A program made the translations under genes and the position numbers. From contig CAIJPE010000194.1 in NCBI GenBank assembly GCA_903822435.1, forward strand, positions 1 through 35,108: a stretch of DNA of 35,108 nt, in the 5' to 3' direction. Shown in pieces: positions 7,895 to 16,890 of this stretch. The DNA is from an uncultured beta proteobacterium. Lineage in GTDB: Bacteria > Pseudomonadota > Gammaproteobacteria > Burkholderiales > Burkholderiaceae_C. How positions within the stretch are numbered: the stretch's first letter is position 1; the number at the start of each line of letters is the position of its first letter. Under the pieces are notes generated by a model. That model was not told the origin of the DNA, ran no database searches, and was given only the letters and a program-made list of their open reading frames with translations.

Positions 7895-8668
7895 ATGAAC
7901 GACCAGCAACTGCTGCGCTACGCGCGCCACGTGATGCTCGATGGCATCGGCATCGAGGGCCAACGCCGCCTGCTCGGGGCGCACGCACTGATCGTGGGTG
8001 CGGGCGGGCTGGGCTCGCCGGTGGCGCTGTACCTGGGCACGGCGGGCCTGGGGCGGCTGACGGTGGTGGACCCCGACACCGTGGATCTGAGCAACCTGCA
8101 GCGCCAGATCGCGCACGACGAATCGCGCATCGGCCTGCCCAAGGCGGCCTCGGTGGCGGCCAGCGTGAACGCCATCAACCCGGACGTGCAGATGCGGGCC
8201 CTGCACCGGCGCGCCGACGCAGCCCTGCTGGACGAACTGGTGCCGCAGGTCGACGTGGTGCTGGACTGCACCGACAACTTCCGCACGCGACACGCCATCA
8301 ACGCAGCCTGCGTGCGCCACGGCCGGCCCCTGGTGTCGGGGGCGGCCATCGGCTGGGACGCCCAGATCTCGGTCTACGACACACGCCGGGCCGATGCGCC
8401 CTGCTACGCCTGCGTGTTTCCGCCGGATGTGGCGCACGAGGATGTGGCCTGCGCCACCATGGGGGTATTGGCTCCGCTGGTGGGCATCGTGGGCAGCTTG
8501 CAGGCGGCCGAGGCGCTGAAGCTGCTGGCCCATCAGCCGGGGTCCGAGACCGGGCTGGTGGGGCGGCTGCTGATGCTGGACGCCCGCACGATGCGCTTCG
8601 ATGAAATCGGCGTGGCACGGCGCACCGACTGCGAGGTCTGCGGCAGCCGCGACGGGCACAGGCATTAA
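7895..8668 (+). CDS. moeB: MoeB/ThiF/HesA-type adenylyltransferase
   Basis: A 257-residue cytoplasmic E1-like enzyme that adenylates the C-terminal Gly of a ubiquitin-fold sulfur carrier (MoaD or ThiS) for molybdopterin or thiamine synthesis. Visible marks: nucleotide loop GAGGLG at 35-40, VDPDTVDLSNLQRQ from 58, DCTDNF at 124-129 (catalytic Asp region), zinc pairs C170-x2-C173 and C246-x2-C249, and C186 in the CATMGVLAP segment where ThiF carries its active Cys. The length matches E. coli MoeB (249); no rhodanese domain is fused. The ATG at 7895 begins the conserved 'qlLRYaRHvml' N-terminus. No MoaD or ThiS gene is in the window, so MoeB and ThiF roles cannot be separated. Confidence 0.9.
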   Translation: MNDQQLLRYARHVMLDGIGIEGQRRLLGAHALIVGAGGLGSPVALYLGTAGLGRLTVVDPDTVDLSNLQRQIAHDESRIGLPKAASVAASVNAINPDVQMRALHRRADAALLDELVPQVDVVLDCTDNFRTRHAINAACVRHGRPLVSGAAIGWDAQISVYDTRRADAPCYACVFPPDVAHEDVACATMGVLAPLVGIVGSLQAAEALKLLAHQPGSETGLVGRLLMLDARTMRFDEIGVARRTDCEVCGSRDGHRH

Positions 8669-8679
8669 GCTCGCAACCG

Positions 8680-9600
8680 ATGAACAGCAAGCACACCGAC
8701 ACCAAGGCCCCCGCGCTGCGGGCTCGCAACTTCCCCAGCGCCGAGGAGGAAGCCGCCGCCAGCGCCCAGCCCACGCGCTACGACGGGCCCGAGAGCGCCT
8801 ACCGCCTGGCCTTCACCGACACCAGCTTCCTGCTGCGCGAAGAACTGCGCCCGGTTCGCATGCAACTGGAGCTGCTCAAGCCCGAGCTGGTGCAGCAGGA
8901 ACAAGGCATCGAGTCGACCATCGTCATCTTCGGCAGCGCCCGCGTCATGCCCCCCGAGCAGGCCATGGCCGCACTCGAAGCGGCCCGGCAGGCCGGCGAT
9001 GCGCCTGCGCTCAAGCGCGCCGAGATGGCCGCCAACATGAGCCGCTACTACGACGAAGCCCGCCGCTTCGCCGGGTTCGTCACCGAGCGCTCGCGCCAGC
9101 ACGCCACGCCCATCTACGTGGTGACCGGCGGCGGCCCCGGCATCATGGAAGCCGGCAACCGAGGCGCGCACGAAGTCGGCGGCAAGAGCATCGGCCTGAA
9201 CATCGTGCTGCCGCACGAGCAGGCCCCCAACCCCTACATCACGCCGGAATTGTGTTTCCAGTTCCACTACTTCGCGCTGCGCAAGATGCACTTCCTGATG
9301 CGCAGCATCGCGCTGGTGTGCTTCCCGGGCGGGTTCGGCACGCTGGACGAGCTCTTCGAGACGATGACCCTGGTGCAGACCGGCAAGAGCCGCAAGCGGC
9401 CGATCCTGCTCTTCGGGCGCGAGTTCTGGGAAACGCTGGTGAATTTCGATTTCCTGGTGGAGACCGGCATGATCAGCGCTGGCGACCTGGGCCTCTTCCG
9501 ATTCGTCGAGACGGCCGAGGAGGCCTGGATGGCGCTGGCCGAGCACTACGGCTTCGATGCGCCGGTCACGCAGACCGGCGAATACGCCGACGACATCTGA
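8680..9600 (+). CDS. LOG family (lysine decarboxylase-like, TIGR00730-type) protein
   Basis: A 306-residue Rossmann-fold protein. The nucleotide-binding signature GGGPGIMEAGNRGA (150-163) and the family hallmark PGGFGTLDE (216-224) are both intact. Proteins with this signature are cytokinin-riboside 5'-monophosphate phosphoribohydrolases (LOG) or bacterial AMP/pyrimidine nucleotide nucleosidases; 'lysine decarboxylase' is a historical misnomer. The N-terminal ~75 residues are an added, Glu/Gln-rich extension typical of the longer bacterial subfamily. The gene starts 11 bases after moeB and is followed by arginase 10 bases later, so all three may be cotranscribed. The natural substrate is unknown. 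Confidence 0.88.
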   Translation: MNSKHTDTKAPALRARNFPSAEEEAAASAQPTRYDGPESAYRLAFTDTSFLLREELRPVRMQLELLKPELVQQEQGIESTIVIFGSARVMPPEQAMAALEAARQAGDAPALKRAEMAANMSRYYDEARRFAGFVTERSRQHATPIYVVTGGGPGIMEAGNRGAHEVGGKSIGLNIVLPHEQAPNPYITPELCFQFHYFALRKMHFLMRSIALVCFPGGFGTLDELFETMTLVQTGKSRKRPILLFGREFWETLVNFDFLVETGMISAGDLGLFRFVETAEEAWMALAEHYGFDAPVTQTGEYADDI

Positions 9601-9610
9601 GCCCGCCGCC

Positions 9611-10552
9611 GTGGACCTGCCGAGCCTGAACCCCGCGGACACCAGGCCCGTCAGCCTGATCGGCGCGCCCACCGACATCGGAGCCGGAGCACGGGGCGCC
9701 AGCATGGGCCCCGAGGCCTTGCGCGTGGCCGGCCTGGCCGCGGCGCTGCAGGCACGCGGTTTGACGGTGCTGGACCGCGGCAACCTCGACGGCCCGCCCA
9801 ACCCCTGGCTGCCGCCGGTGGAAGGCTATCGCCACCTGGGTGAGGTCGCGGCCTGGAACCGCGCCGTCCATGAGGCCGTGCACGCCGAGCTGCAGCTGGG
9901 CCGTCTGCCCGTCCTGCTGGGCGGCGACCACTGCCTGGGCATCGGCAGCATCAGCGCGGTGGCGCGGCACTGCCGCGAAGCCGGCAAGAAGCTGCGGGTG
10001 CTGTGGCTGGATGCGCACGCCGACTTCAACACCCGCGTGCTCACGCCCAGCGGCAACATCCACGGCATGCCGGTCGCCTGTCTGTGCGGCTACGGCCCGC
10101 CCGAGCTCATCGAGATCGGCGGGACGGTGCCTGCCATCTCGGCCAAGGCGGTGCGGCAGATCGGGATCCGCAGCGTGGACGCCGGCGAAAAGCGCTTCGT
10201 CCACGAGGTGGGGCTGGAGGTCTTCGACATGCGCTTCATCGACGAGATGGGCATGCGCCACGCGATGGAGCTGGCCCTGGCCACGCTGGACGAGAACACC
10301 CACCTGCACGTGAGCTTCGACGTCGACTTCCTCGACCCCGACATCGCGCCCGGCGTGGGCACCACCGTGCCCGGTGGGCCCACCTACCGGGAAGCGCAGC
10401 TGTGCATGGAGATGATCGCCGACACGGGCCGGCTGGCCAGCCTGGACGTGATGGAGCTCAACCCGGCGCTGGACCTGCGCAACAAGACGGCGCAACTGGC
10501 GGTGGACCTGATCGAGAGCCTGTTCGGCAAGAGCACCCTGATGCGCACCTGA
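9611..10552 (+). CDS. rocF: Arginase (ureohydrolase family)
   Basis: A 313-residue cytoplasmic enzyme that splits L-arginine into ornithine and urea. All binuclear manganese ligands are present: H107 (GGDHCLG), D134, H136 and D138 (DAHADFN), D237 and D239 (SFDVDFLDPD), plus E282 in the terminal 'DVMELNP' motif that binds substrate in arginases. SVD..LDP and the 'GGpTYREa' loop further favour arginase over agmatinase. The start is a GTG at 9611, which begins the conserved region just after the previous gene stops; a longer frame from 9557 would overlap the LOG gene by 44 bases and adds Arg/Pro-rich residues with no family match. There is no clear ribosome site before the GTG, so coupling to the upstream gene is likely. 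Confidence 0.93.
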   Translation: MDLPSLNPADTRPVSLIGAPTDIGAGARGASMGPEALRVAGLAAALQARGLTVLDRGNLDGPPNPWLPPVEGYRHLGEVAAWNRAVHEAVHAELQLGRLPVLLGGDHCLGIGSISAVARHCREAGKKLRVLWLDAHADFNTRVLTPSGNIHGMPVACLCGYGPPELIEIGGTVPAISAKAVRQIGIRSVDAGEKRFVHEVGLEVFDMRFIDEMGMRHAMELALATLDENTHLHVSFDVDFLDPDIAPGVGTTVPGGPTYREAQLCMEMIADTGRLASLDVMELNPALDLRNKTAQLAVDLIESLFGKSTLMRT

Positions 10553-10613
10553 ACGGGCCCGGCGCGGGGCCGCACCCAACGGGGTCATCGGCGCTGGGGC
10601 TAAGATCCCCCTG

Positions 10614-12035
10614 ATGCATTCCACCGCGCTGGCGGCCCTGAGGGGATTGGCGATCCGCGTCCCGGGTGCGGCCGTCGCGCTGGGGCTGGGATTGGGGTTG
10701 TCGATCGCCGCCACCGCGGCCGCGCCGCAAGCTGCGGCCATCGCGGCAGCCCCCGAGCCGGCCGCGTCCGCGGCAACGCGCGCAGACCCCGAAGCAACCA
10801 TCACCGGGACGGGCCAGCGCATCTACGAACGCACCCGCCCGCTGCTGCTGCAGGTGCGCACGTTGCTCAAGACGCAGGACAGCCAGGCCTCGGTCGGCTC
10901 GGGCTTCCTGGTGGGCGACGGCACCCGGCTCATCACCAACTACCACGTGATCAGCCAGTTCGCGCTGCAGCCCGGACGTTTCAGGCTGGTCTATGCCAGC
11001 GTGGACGGACACCAGGGCGCGCTGGAGCTGCTGGCCTTCGACGTGGTGCACGATCTCGCGCTGCTCAAGCCGGTGGACCCGGCGCCGCTGGCCGGCCGTG
11101 GCGCCGTGGCCCTGCGGCCCGAGACGGACGCGCTGGCCCGCGGCGCCCGCATCTATTCGCTGGGCAACCCGCTGGACGTGGGTTTTGCCGTGGCCGAGGG
11201 CACCTACAACGGGCCGGTGGAGCGCAGCTTCCTGCCCACCTTGTTCTTCGGCGGCTCGCTCAGCCCCGGAATGAGCGGCGGCCCCGCCCTGGACGAGCAA
11301 GGCCGCCTGGTGGGCGTGAACGTGGCGGCGCGCCGCGACGGCGAGCAGGTGAGCTTCCTGGTGCCGGCCGCACCGGTGCGTGCCTTGCTGGAACGCGGGC
11401 GAGACCATGCGCCCATCACCAGCCCGGCCTGGGGCGAGGTGACGCGGCAGCTGCTCGGCCACGAGGCCGAACTGACCCAGCGCTTCATCGCGCAGCCCTG
11501 GCGCAGCGCCGGCCACCCGCGCTACGCCGTGCCCGTGCCGCAGGAGACCTTCATGCGCTGCTGGGGCCGCGGCTCGCCGCAGGCCGCGCACGGCCTGCAA
11601 TTCGAGCGCTCGGACTGCGAAATGGACAGCCGCATTTTCGTGGGCGGGGCGCTGCTCACCGGCTTCCTCACCGTGCGCCACGAGGCCTACGACGGCAGCA
11701 AGCTCGGGCCCCTGCGCTTTGCCCAGCGCTATTCGGCCAGTTTCCGCAACGAGTTCATGGGCGTGGACGACCGCTTCCGCACGGCGCCGCGCTGCGTGGA
11801 GCGACAGGTCGACCGGGAAGGCCTGCCCATGAAGGCGGTGATCTGCCTGCGCGCCTACAAGAAGCTGCCGGGGCTGCACGACCTGGTCGTGCTGGTGGCC
11901 ACGCTCGACAGCTCGGAGGTGGGCGTGCAGGGCCGCTTCGAAGCCTATGGCGTGAGCCAGGGCAGCGCCCAACAGTTGGCACAGCATTACCTGGATGGTT
12001 ACGCATGGACCGCGCCCCGCAACGCCTCGCACTGA
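10614..12035 (+). CDS. Secreted trypsin-like (S1C) serine protease without PDZ
   Basis: A 473-residue exported protease. A long hydrophobic, Ala-rich signal segment (about 11-47) precedes a chymotrypsin-fold domain with a complete triad: H111 (NYHVI), D147 (HDLALLK) and S221 (GMSGGPA), in HtrA/DegP-like surroundings. No PDZ domain follows; instead a ~200-residue C-terminal region (about 270-473) with scattered Cys residues is unique to this group. The substrate is unknown. The last 31 bases overlap the start of the FHA membrane protein gene, so the two are translationally linked and probably act together at the cell envelope. Confidence 0.88.
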   Translation: MHSTALAALRGLAIRVPGAAVALGLGLGLSIAATAAAPQAAAIAAAPEPAASAATRADPEATITGTGQRIYERTRPLLLQVRTLLKTQDSQASVGSGFLVGDGTRLITNYHVISQFALQPGRFRLVYASVDGHQGALELLAFDVVHDLALLKPVDPAPLAGRGAVALRPETDALARGARIYSLGNPLDVGFAVAEGTYNGPVERSFLPTLFFGGSLSPGMSGGPALDEQGRLVGVNVAARRDGEQVSFLVPAAPVRALLERGRDHAPITSPAWGEVTRQLLGHEAELTQRFIAQPWRSAGHPRYAVPVPQETFMRCWGRGSPQAAHGLQFERSDCEMDSRIFVGGALLTGFLTVRHEAYDGSKLGPLRFAQRYSASFRNEFMGVDDRFRTAPRCVERQVDREGLPMKAVICLRAYKKLPGLHDLVVLVATLDSSEVGVQGRFEAYGVSQGSAQQLAQHYLDGYAWTAPRNASH

Positions 12036-13012
12036 TCGAGGTCGCCGAGCGCGACGCGCGCAGCCCGCGCCTGGTGGACGTGCACGCCTGGCCGGTGGGC
12101 ATCGGGCGGGCCATCGACAACGAGGTGGTGGTGGACGATGCCCACGTCGCCCCGGCCCATGCCCGCATCGAAGCCGATGACCAGGGCCGCCTGAGCCTGA
12201 CGGTGCTGGACAGCGTGAACGGCATGGTCAGCGGCACGCAGCCGCTGCCCTTGGGTGTGCCGTGGCCGCTGCCGCTGGGCGGGGCCACGCTGCAGATGGG
12301 CGCCACCCGGCTGCGCATCCGGCTGCCGGGCGAGGCGCTGGCGCCGCCGCAGCCCCTGGCCGGCAGCCTGACGATCCGCCCCGCCACGGTGGCTGCCTGC
12401 GCGGTGGCGCTGGCGCTGCTGCAGATCGGCGAGCAATGGCTGGCTCTGGACCCCGGCGCCGACCTGGCCATCTGGCTGCCACTGCTGCTGGGCCTGCCGG
12501 TGGGCGTGGCGGCATGGTGCGGGGTGTGGGCCCTGATGTCCAAGGTCTTCCAGCACCGCTTCGATTTCAGCGGCCACCTGCGCATCGCCCTGCCCTGGCT
12601 GCTGGCGCTGGGCGTGGTCGACGCGCTGTGGCCTCAGGTGGCGGCGTCGCTGGGCCTGCCTTGGTTGTGGCAGATGGGCCCGCCGGTGCAGGCGCTGCTG
12701 GGGGTGCTGCTGGTGCGCGCGCACCTGCTGCACCTGCTGCCACAGCACCCGCGGGCGGTGACGGGCGCGCTGGGCGCCCTGGCGCTGGCGGGCGCGGGCC
12801 TTTCCGTGGCGCTGACCCTGCGCAGCAGCGACAGCCTCAGCAGCGCGCCCTACATGTCCACCCTGCCCCTGCCGGCGCTGCGCCTGGCCGGCACCGTCCC
12901 CACCCAGCAGGCGGTGCAGGCCATGGGGCCGCTGGCCGAGCAGCTGGCACGGCGCGTCCAGAAGGCGCGCAGCGACGATGACGACGACGGCGCGGACACC
13001 GGCACGGAATGA
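12005..13012 (+). CDS. FHA-domain integral membrane protein
   Basis: A 335-residue protein with an N-terminal cytoplasmic FHA domain (about 30-108: GIGRAIDNEVVVDD, a conserved H52, LDSVNGM) that in the family binds phosphothreonine peptides. In this copy the usual Ser before the His is replaced (HVAPAHARIE), so phosphopeptide binding is not certain. About five hydrophobic helices follow (near 124-143, 153-178, 193-212, 222-245 and 252-272), then a ~60-residue soluble tail with an Asp-rich cluster. The gene overlaps the protease gene by 31 bases. No Ser/Thr kinase or phosphatase is in the window. A role in sensing or anchoring linked to the exported protease is inferred only from the overlap. 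Confidence 0.83.
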   Translation: MDRAPQRLALIEVAERDARSPRLVDVHAWPVGIGRAIDNEVVVDDAHVAPAHARIEADDQGRLSLTVLDSVNGMVSGTQPLPLGVPWPLPLGGATLQMGATRLRIRLPGEALAPPQPLAGSLTIRPATVAACAVALALLQIGEQWLALDPGADLAIWLPLLLGLPVGVAAWCGVWALMSKVFQHRFDFSGHLRIALPWLLALGVVDALWPQVAASLGLPWLWQMGPPVQALLGVLLVRAHLLHLLPQHPRAVTGALGALALAGAGLSVALTLRSSDSLSSAPYMSTLPLPALRLAGTVPTQQAVQAMGPLAEQLARRVQKARSDDDDDGADTGTE

Positions 13013-13024
13013 GGCGGGCGCCCA

Positions 13025-13044
13025 TTTGCCGAAGACCCGGCAAA
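13025..13044. terminator. Small hairpin between FHA and PuuD-like genes
   Basis: TTTGCCG (13025-13031) and CGGCAAA (13038-13044) form a perfect 7-bp stem with a 6-base loop in the 49-base gap between the two genes. No U-run follows, so termination is uncertain. Confidence 0.3.
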
Positions 13045-13061
13045 CGGGGAAAATCCAGGGC

Positions 13062-13901
13062 ATGGAATCCCCACTGCTGATCGGCGTTTCGGCACGCATC
13101 CATTACCCCGGCTCTGCCGGCATGCCGTCTTCCGGCGTGTGGACCAAGACCGTCCATTACCTGGAGCAATCGGTGGCGCACTGGCTGCTGGCCGGTGGGG
13201 CCATGGCGGTGATGGTGCCCGCGGTGGACGCCACCAGCATCGTGCAGCGCAGCGATCTCGACCTCCACGACTACGCCGCGGCACTGGACGGCCTGGTCCT
13301 GCAGGGCGGCAACGACGTCGCCCCCGAGAGCTACGGCGAATCGCCGCTGGCCGCTGAATGGGGCGGCGACCGCGTCCGTGACCTGTACGAGATGGACCTC
13401 ATCCGCGCCTTCGTGGCGGCGGGCAAGCCGGTGTTCGGCATCTGCCGCGGCCTGCAACTGCTCAACGTCACCTTCGGCGGCACGCTGTGGCAGGACATCC
13501 GCACGCAGCAGCCGGCTTCGCTCGACCACCGCGTGCCCGGCCGCTACGAGCACCACAACCACGCCGTCGAGTTCGTGCCCGGCACTCGGCTGGCCGGTTT
13601 GTTCCCCGGCGTCACGCGGGCGGCGGCCAACAGCATCCACCACCAAGGCATCAAGGACCTGGCGCCCACCTTCGATGTCGAGGCACGCTGCCCCGAAGAC
13701 GGCGTGATCGAGGCCGTGCGCTGGCGCGGCCCGAGCTTCGTGGCCGGTGTGCAGTGGCACCCCGAGTTCCACCAGCCCGACCACCCCCAGACGCTGGACG
13801 ACCGGCCGATCCTGGCGGATTTCCTGGCGGCGGCCCGCGCTGCGCGTCAGTCGCTCAAGGGCTTGCCGGAACAGCCGGGCACGGTCCGTAAGCGCGCCTG
13901 A
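13062..13901 (+). CDS. Class I glutamine amidotransferase-like hydrolase (gamma-glutamyl-GABA hydrolase, PuuD-like)
   Basis: A 279-residue cytoplasmic enzyme of the peptidase C26 group. The catalytic triad is visible: C128 in FGICRG, H233 and E235 in GVQWHPEF. The N-terminal 'LIGVSAR' strand, LQGGNDV (80-86) and SIHHQGIKDL (191-200) match PuuD-type gamma-glutamyl-gamma-aminobutyrate hydrolases, which release GABA in putrescine breakdown. No other puu gene is nearby, so the substrate could be another gamma-glutamyl compound. The ATG at 13062 begins the conserved strand. The 3' end overlaps the convergent nuclease gene by 47 bases; the last ~25 residues are probably unconserved. Confidence 0.9.
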   Translation: MESPLLIGVSARIHYPGSAGMPSSGVWTKTVHYLEQSVAHWLLAGGAMAVMVPAVDATSIVQRSDLDLHDYAAALDGLVLQGGNDVAPESYGESPLAAEWGGDRVRDLYEMDLIRAFVAAGKPVFGICRGLQLLNVTFGGTLWQDIRTQQPASLDHRVPGRYEHHNHAVEFVPGTRLAGLFPGVTRAAANSIHHQGIKDLAPTFDVEARCPEDGVIEAVRWRGPSFVAGVQWHPEFHQPDHPQTLDDRPILADFLAAARAARQSLKGLPEQPGTVRKRA

Positions 13902-14406
13902 AATCGCGCGGCATCATCGAGCCGGACACCCCGTGCAGGCCGCGCCCGAGAGAGTGCGCCATGCGCTCCTGGCGCACCATCGGGCCTTGATCCCACCGGG
14001 TGCGCACGCTCCAGGCCTGGCCTTCCTCCACCATGCGCTGATTGAGGTTGGCGCCCTCCACGAACACCACGCCCAGCACGCGGCCTGCGCCATCCCGGCC
14101 GCTCAGGCGCACGGTGGCGGGCCGGTTCAGGGTCCATTCGCTCAAGGCCTTGCGGGCCTCGTCGCCCCAGGGCTGGCACAGCTCGGGGGCGTCGATATCG
14201 CGCAGGCGCACCACCACGGGGGCCGCACCCGAGGGCGTGACCGTCAGCGTGTTGCCGTCGGTGACGCGGGTGACCAGACCCTGCATCGCCGCCGCCGGGG
14301 CGGCTTTGGCCAGGGCCACGGCGGGCCCCAGGGCCAGGGGCAGCAGGGGCCAGAGGGCGGCGAGCCAGCGTCTGGGTCCAGGGCTTGTGCGGATCGGGCG
14401 GCGCAT
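13855..14406 (-). CDS. Exported SNase (thermonuclease)-family protein with altered calcium ligand
   Basis: A 183-residue protein with a signal peptide (Arg-rich start, hydrophobic core to about residue 40) and one staphylococcal-nuclease OB-fold. Aligning motifs by eye gives R67 and E75 (RLRDIDAPE) for the catalytic Arg35 and Glu43, D72 for calcium ligand Asp40, and R109 for Arg87. The other calcium ligand, Asp21, falls at N52 (TDGNT), an unusual change that may lower calcium-dependent activity. The ATG at 14406 has a strong AGAGGAGA ribosome site. It lies 39 bases downstream of the helicase gene on the same strand and overlaps the convergent PuuD-like gene by 47 bases. It is probably a periplasmic or secreted nuclease, possibly weakened. 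Confidence 0.82.
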   Translation of the reverse strand: MRRPIRTSPGPRRWLAALWPLLPLALGPAVALAKAAPAAAMQGLVTRVTDGNTLTVTPSGAAPVVVRLRDIDAPELCQPWGDEARKALSEWTLNRPATVRLSGRDGAGRVLGVVFVEGANLNQRMVEEGQAWSVRTRWDQGPMVRQERMAHSLGRGLHGVSGSMMPRDFRRAYGPCPAVPASP

Positions 14407-14445
14407 GCTGATTTCTCCTCTGGGCGCCTGCCTGAAGCGCCTTCA

Positions 14446-16890
14446 TCAGGCGCGCGATGATGCCTGCCCGGCACGGCCCAGGGCGGTCTCGCCGTCGGCA
14501 ATCATGCGATCCAACCGATCTTTGAGCTTTTCGGTGCTGAGTTGCTCGCGCAGCCGCTCGACCATCAGGGGCAGGGAAAAGGGGCTGGGCGCCTTCAACG
14601 CCACGCGCTGCAGGGGCAGCGCCGCCAGCGTGCGCAGGGTCTGTCCCAGGCGCTGCAGCTCCAGCTCCTGGCTCAGGACCTCGCTCTCGGCCTGGCCCAG
14701 CAGGCGGTTGCCGGCGTCGTACTTGCGAAAGACCTCGAAGAACAGCGAACTCGACGCCTGCACCTGGCGCAGGCTCTTGGGCGCGCCCGGGTAGCCGCCG
14801 AACACGAGGCCGGCCACGCGGGCGATCTCGCGGAATCGCCGTTGCGCCAGTTCGCCCGAATTCAGGCTGGCCAGCACGTCCGGCAGCAGCTGCCCCGCAT
14901 CGAACAAGCCCCGCAGCACGTCGTCATCCAGTTGCACCGGCTTGGCAGCCAGGATCTCCAGGCCGTAATCGTTGACGCTGAGCGAGTACGTGTTGGGCTC
15001 ACTGCGAGAAAGCCGCCAGGCCAGCAATTGCGCCAGGCCGATGTGCACGTTGCGCCCGGCGAAGGGGTACAGGAAGAGGTGATGGCCTTCGCGCGAGTCG
15101 AACTGTTCCACCAGCAGGCGGCCCCGCCGCGGCAGTTGCGACAGGCGCGCCTGGGCCTGCAGCATGGGCTGTGCGGCCTGCATCTCGGGGTCTTCGAAGC
15201 GGCCCTCGGCCGCAGCGTCCAGCATGGCTTGCACCGACTCGGCCATCTCGCTGGACAAGGGCATCTTGCCGCCCGCCCACGAAGGCACCACGCCCTTGCG
15301 CTTGGTGGCCACCCGCACGTAGGCCACCATGTCCTGGGTGCGCACGTACTCGAGCACGCGGCCGGCGAAGACGAAGCAATCGCCCTTGTTCAGGCGGGCG
15401 ATGAATCCTTCCTCGATGGTGCCGATGGTGCCGCCCGAGAGCCACTTCACGGCCATGGCCGCATCGCTGACGATGGTGCCCACCTGCAGGCGGTGGCGCT
15501 TGGCGATGCCGCGGTCGGGCACGCGCCACACCCCGTCCAGCAAGGCGATGCGGTGGTACTCGGGGTAGGCATTCAGGCTCTCGCCACCGCGCTCCACGAA
15601 GGCCAGGGCCCAGTCGTAGGCATCGCGACCCAGGTCGCGGTAGCTGCAGGCCGTGCGCACCTCCTCGTACAGGGGCTCGGTCTCGAACCCGCCACCCAGC
15701 GCCACCGTGACCAGGTGCTGCACCAGCACGTCCAGCGGCTGCTTCGGCGGGCTGCGGGCTTCCACCAGCCCGGCCCGCGCGGCGCGGCGGGCGGCGGCGG
15801 CCTCCACCAGCTCCAGCGTGTTGGTGGGCACCAGCGTGACGCGGCTCGGCCGCCCCGGGGCGTGGCCGCTGCGGCCGGCGCGCTGCAGCAGCCGCGCCAC
15901 GCCCTTGGCGCTGCCGATCTGCAGCACCCGCTCCACAGGCAGGAAGTCCACCCCCAGGTCCAGGCTGGACGTGGCCACCACGGCGCGCAAGCGACCTTCC
16001 TTCAGGCCCATCTCGACCCACTCGCGCACCTGCTTGTCCAGTGAGCCGTGGTGCAAGGCCACCAGGCCAGCCCAGTCCGGGCGTGCCTGCAGGATCATCT
16101 GGTACCAGATCTCCGCCTGCGAGCGGGTGTTGGTGAAGACCAGCGTGGTGCCGCTGCGGTCGATCTCGTCGACCACGGGCTGCAGCATCTGCGCCCCCAG
16201 GTGCCCGCCCCAGGAGAAGTGGCCGGGCTCGTGCGGCAGCAGCGTGTCGATCACCAGGTCCTTGTCGATGCGCCCCTGCACCAGGCGGCCCTGACCCTCG
16301 CCAGCCAGCGCGTGCAGGGCCTCGGTCAGGTTGCCGAGCGTGGCCGACAGGCTCCACACCACCAGGCCAGGGTTCCAGCGGCGAAGGCGGGCCAGGGCCA
16401 GCTGCACCTGCACGCCGCGCTTGTTGCCGATGAGCTCGTGCCATTCGTCCACGATGACGGTGTGCACGCCGCCCAGTTCGTTGCGGGCGTTCTCGCGCGT
16501 GAGCATCAGGCTGAGCGACTCGGGCGTGGTCACCAGCGCAGCGGGCATGCGGCGGTCCTGGCGCGCGCGCTCGGCGCTGGGCGTGTCGCCCGTGCGTTGG
16601 CCCACGCTCCAGGCCGGCTGGAGTTCGGCCAGAGGCCGTTGCAGGGCGCGCGTGGTGTCGGCGGCCAGCGCGCGCATGGGGGTCAGCCACAGCACCTGCA
16701 GCCCGGCCGCCGGTGCCGCAGGCTGCCCGCGCAACAGCGCCCCCATCCAGACCGCGTAGGTCTTGCCGCTGCCGGTGGTGGCGTGCAGCAGGCCGCTGTC
16801 GCCCTCGGCCATGGCCGACCACACCTCGCGCTGGAAGGCGAACGGCGCCCAGCCCAGCCCCGCGAACCAGGCCTCGATGCGCGCGAGCAT
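14446..16890 (-). CDS. Lhr-type 'ligase-associated' DEXH-box helicase
   Basis: An 814-residue superfamily 2 helicase expected to move along DNA using ATP. Motifs in order: I ATTGSGKT (37-44), Ia TPMRALA (70-76), Ib TTPESL (121-126), II DEWH (148-151), III SAT (182-184), [10 protein letters not shown] (307-315) and [10 protein letters not shown] (336-343). A winged-helix and Lhr-core C-terminal half follows. The length matches the ligase-associated DEXH subfamily rather than the ~1500-residue full Lhr. The ATG at 16890 is chosen because it overlaps the DUF429 stop as TGATG; an ATG at 16908 is an alternative. The usual partner genes (ligase-associated exonuclease, ATP-dependent ligase, PdeM-type phosphoesterase) are absent from both sides; a predicted RNase H-fold gene is upstream and an SNase gene downstream. 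Confidence 0.93.
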   Translation of the reverse strand: MLARIEAWFAGLGWAPFAFQREVWSAMAEGDSGLLHATTGSGKTYAVWMGALLRGQPAAPAAGLQVLWLTPMRALAADTTRALQRPLAELQPAWSVGQRTGDTPSAERARQDRRMPAALVTTPESLSLMLTRENARNELGGVHTVIVDEWHELIGNKRGVQVQLALARLRRWNPGLVVWSLSATLGNLTEALHALAGEGQGRLVQGRIDKDLVIDTLLPHEPGHFSWGGHLGAQMLQPVVDEIDRSGTTLVFTNTRSQAEIWYQMILQARPDWAGLVALHHGSLDKQVREWVEMGLKEGRLRAVVATSSLDLGVDFLPVERVLQIGSAKGVARLLQRAGRSGHAPGRPSRVTLVPTNTLELVEAAAARRAARAGLVEARSPPKQPLDVLVQHLVTVALGGGFETEPLYEEVRTACSYRDLGRDAYDWALAFVERGGESLNAYPEYHRIALLDGVWRVPDRGIAKRHRLQVGTIVSDAAMAVKWLSGGTIGTIEEGFIARLNKGDCFVFAGRVLEYVRTQDMVAYVRVATKRKGVVPSWAGGKMPLSSEMAESVQAMLDAAAEGRFEDPEMQAAQPMLQAQARLSQLPRRGRLLVEQFDSREGHHLFLYPFAGRNVHIGLAQLLAWRLSRSEPNTYSLSVNDYGLEILAAKPVQLDDDVLRGLFDAGQLLPDVLASLNSGELAQRRFREIARVAGLVFGGYPGAPKSLRQVQASSSLFFEVFRKYDAGNRLLGQAESEVLSQELELQRLGQTLRTLAALPLQRVALKAPSPFSLPLMVERLREQLSTEKLKDRLDRMIADGETALGRAGQASSRA

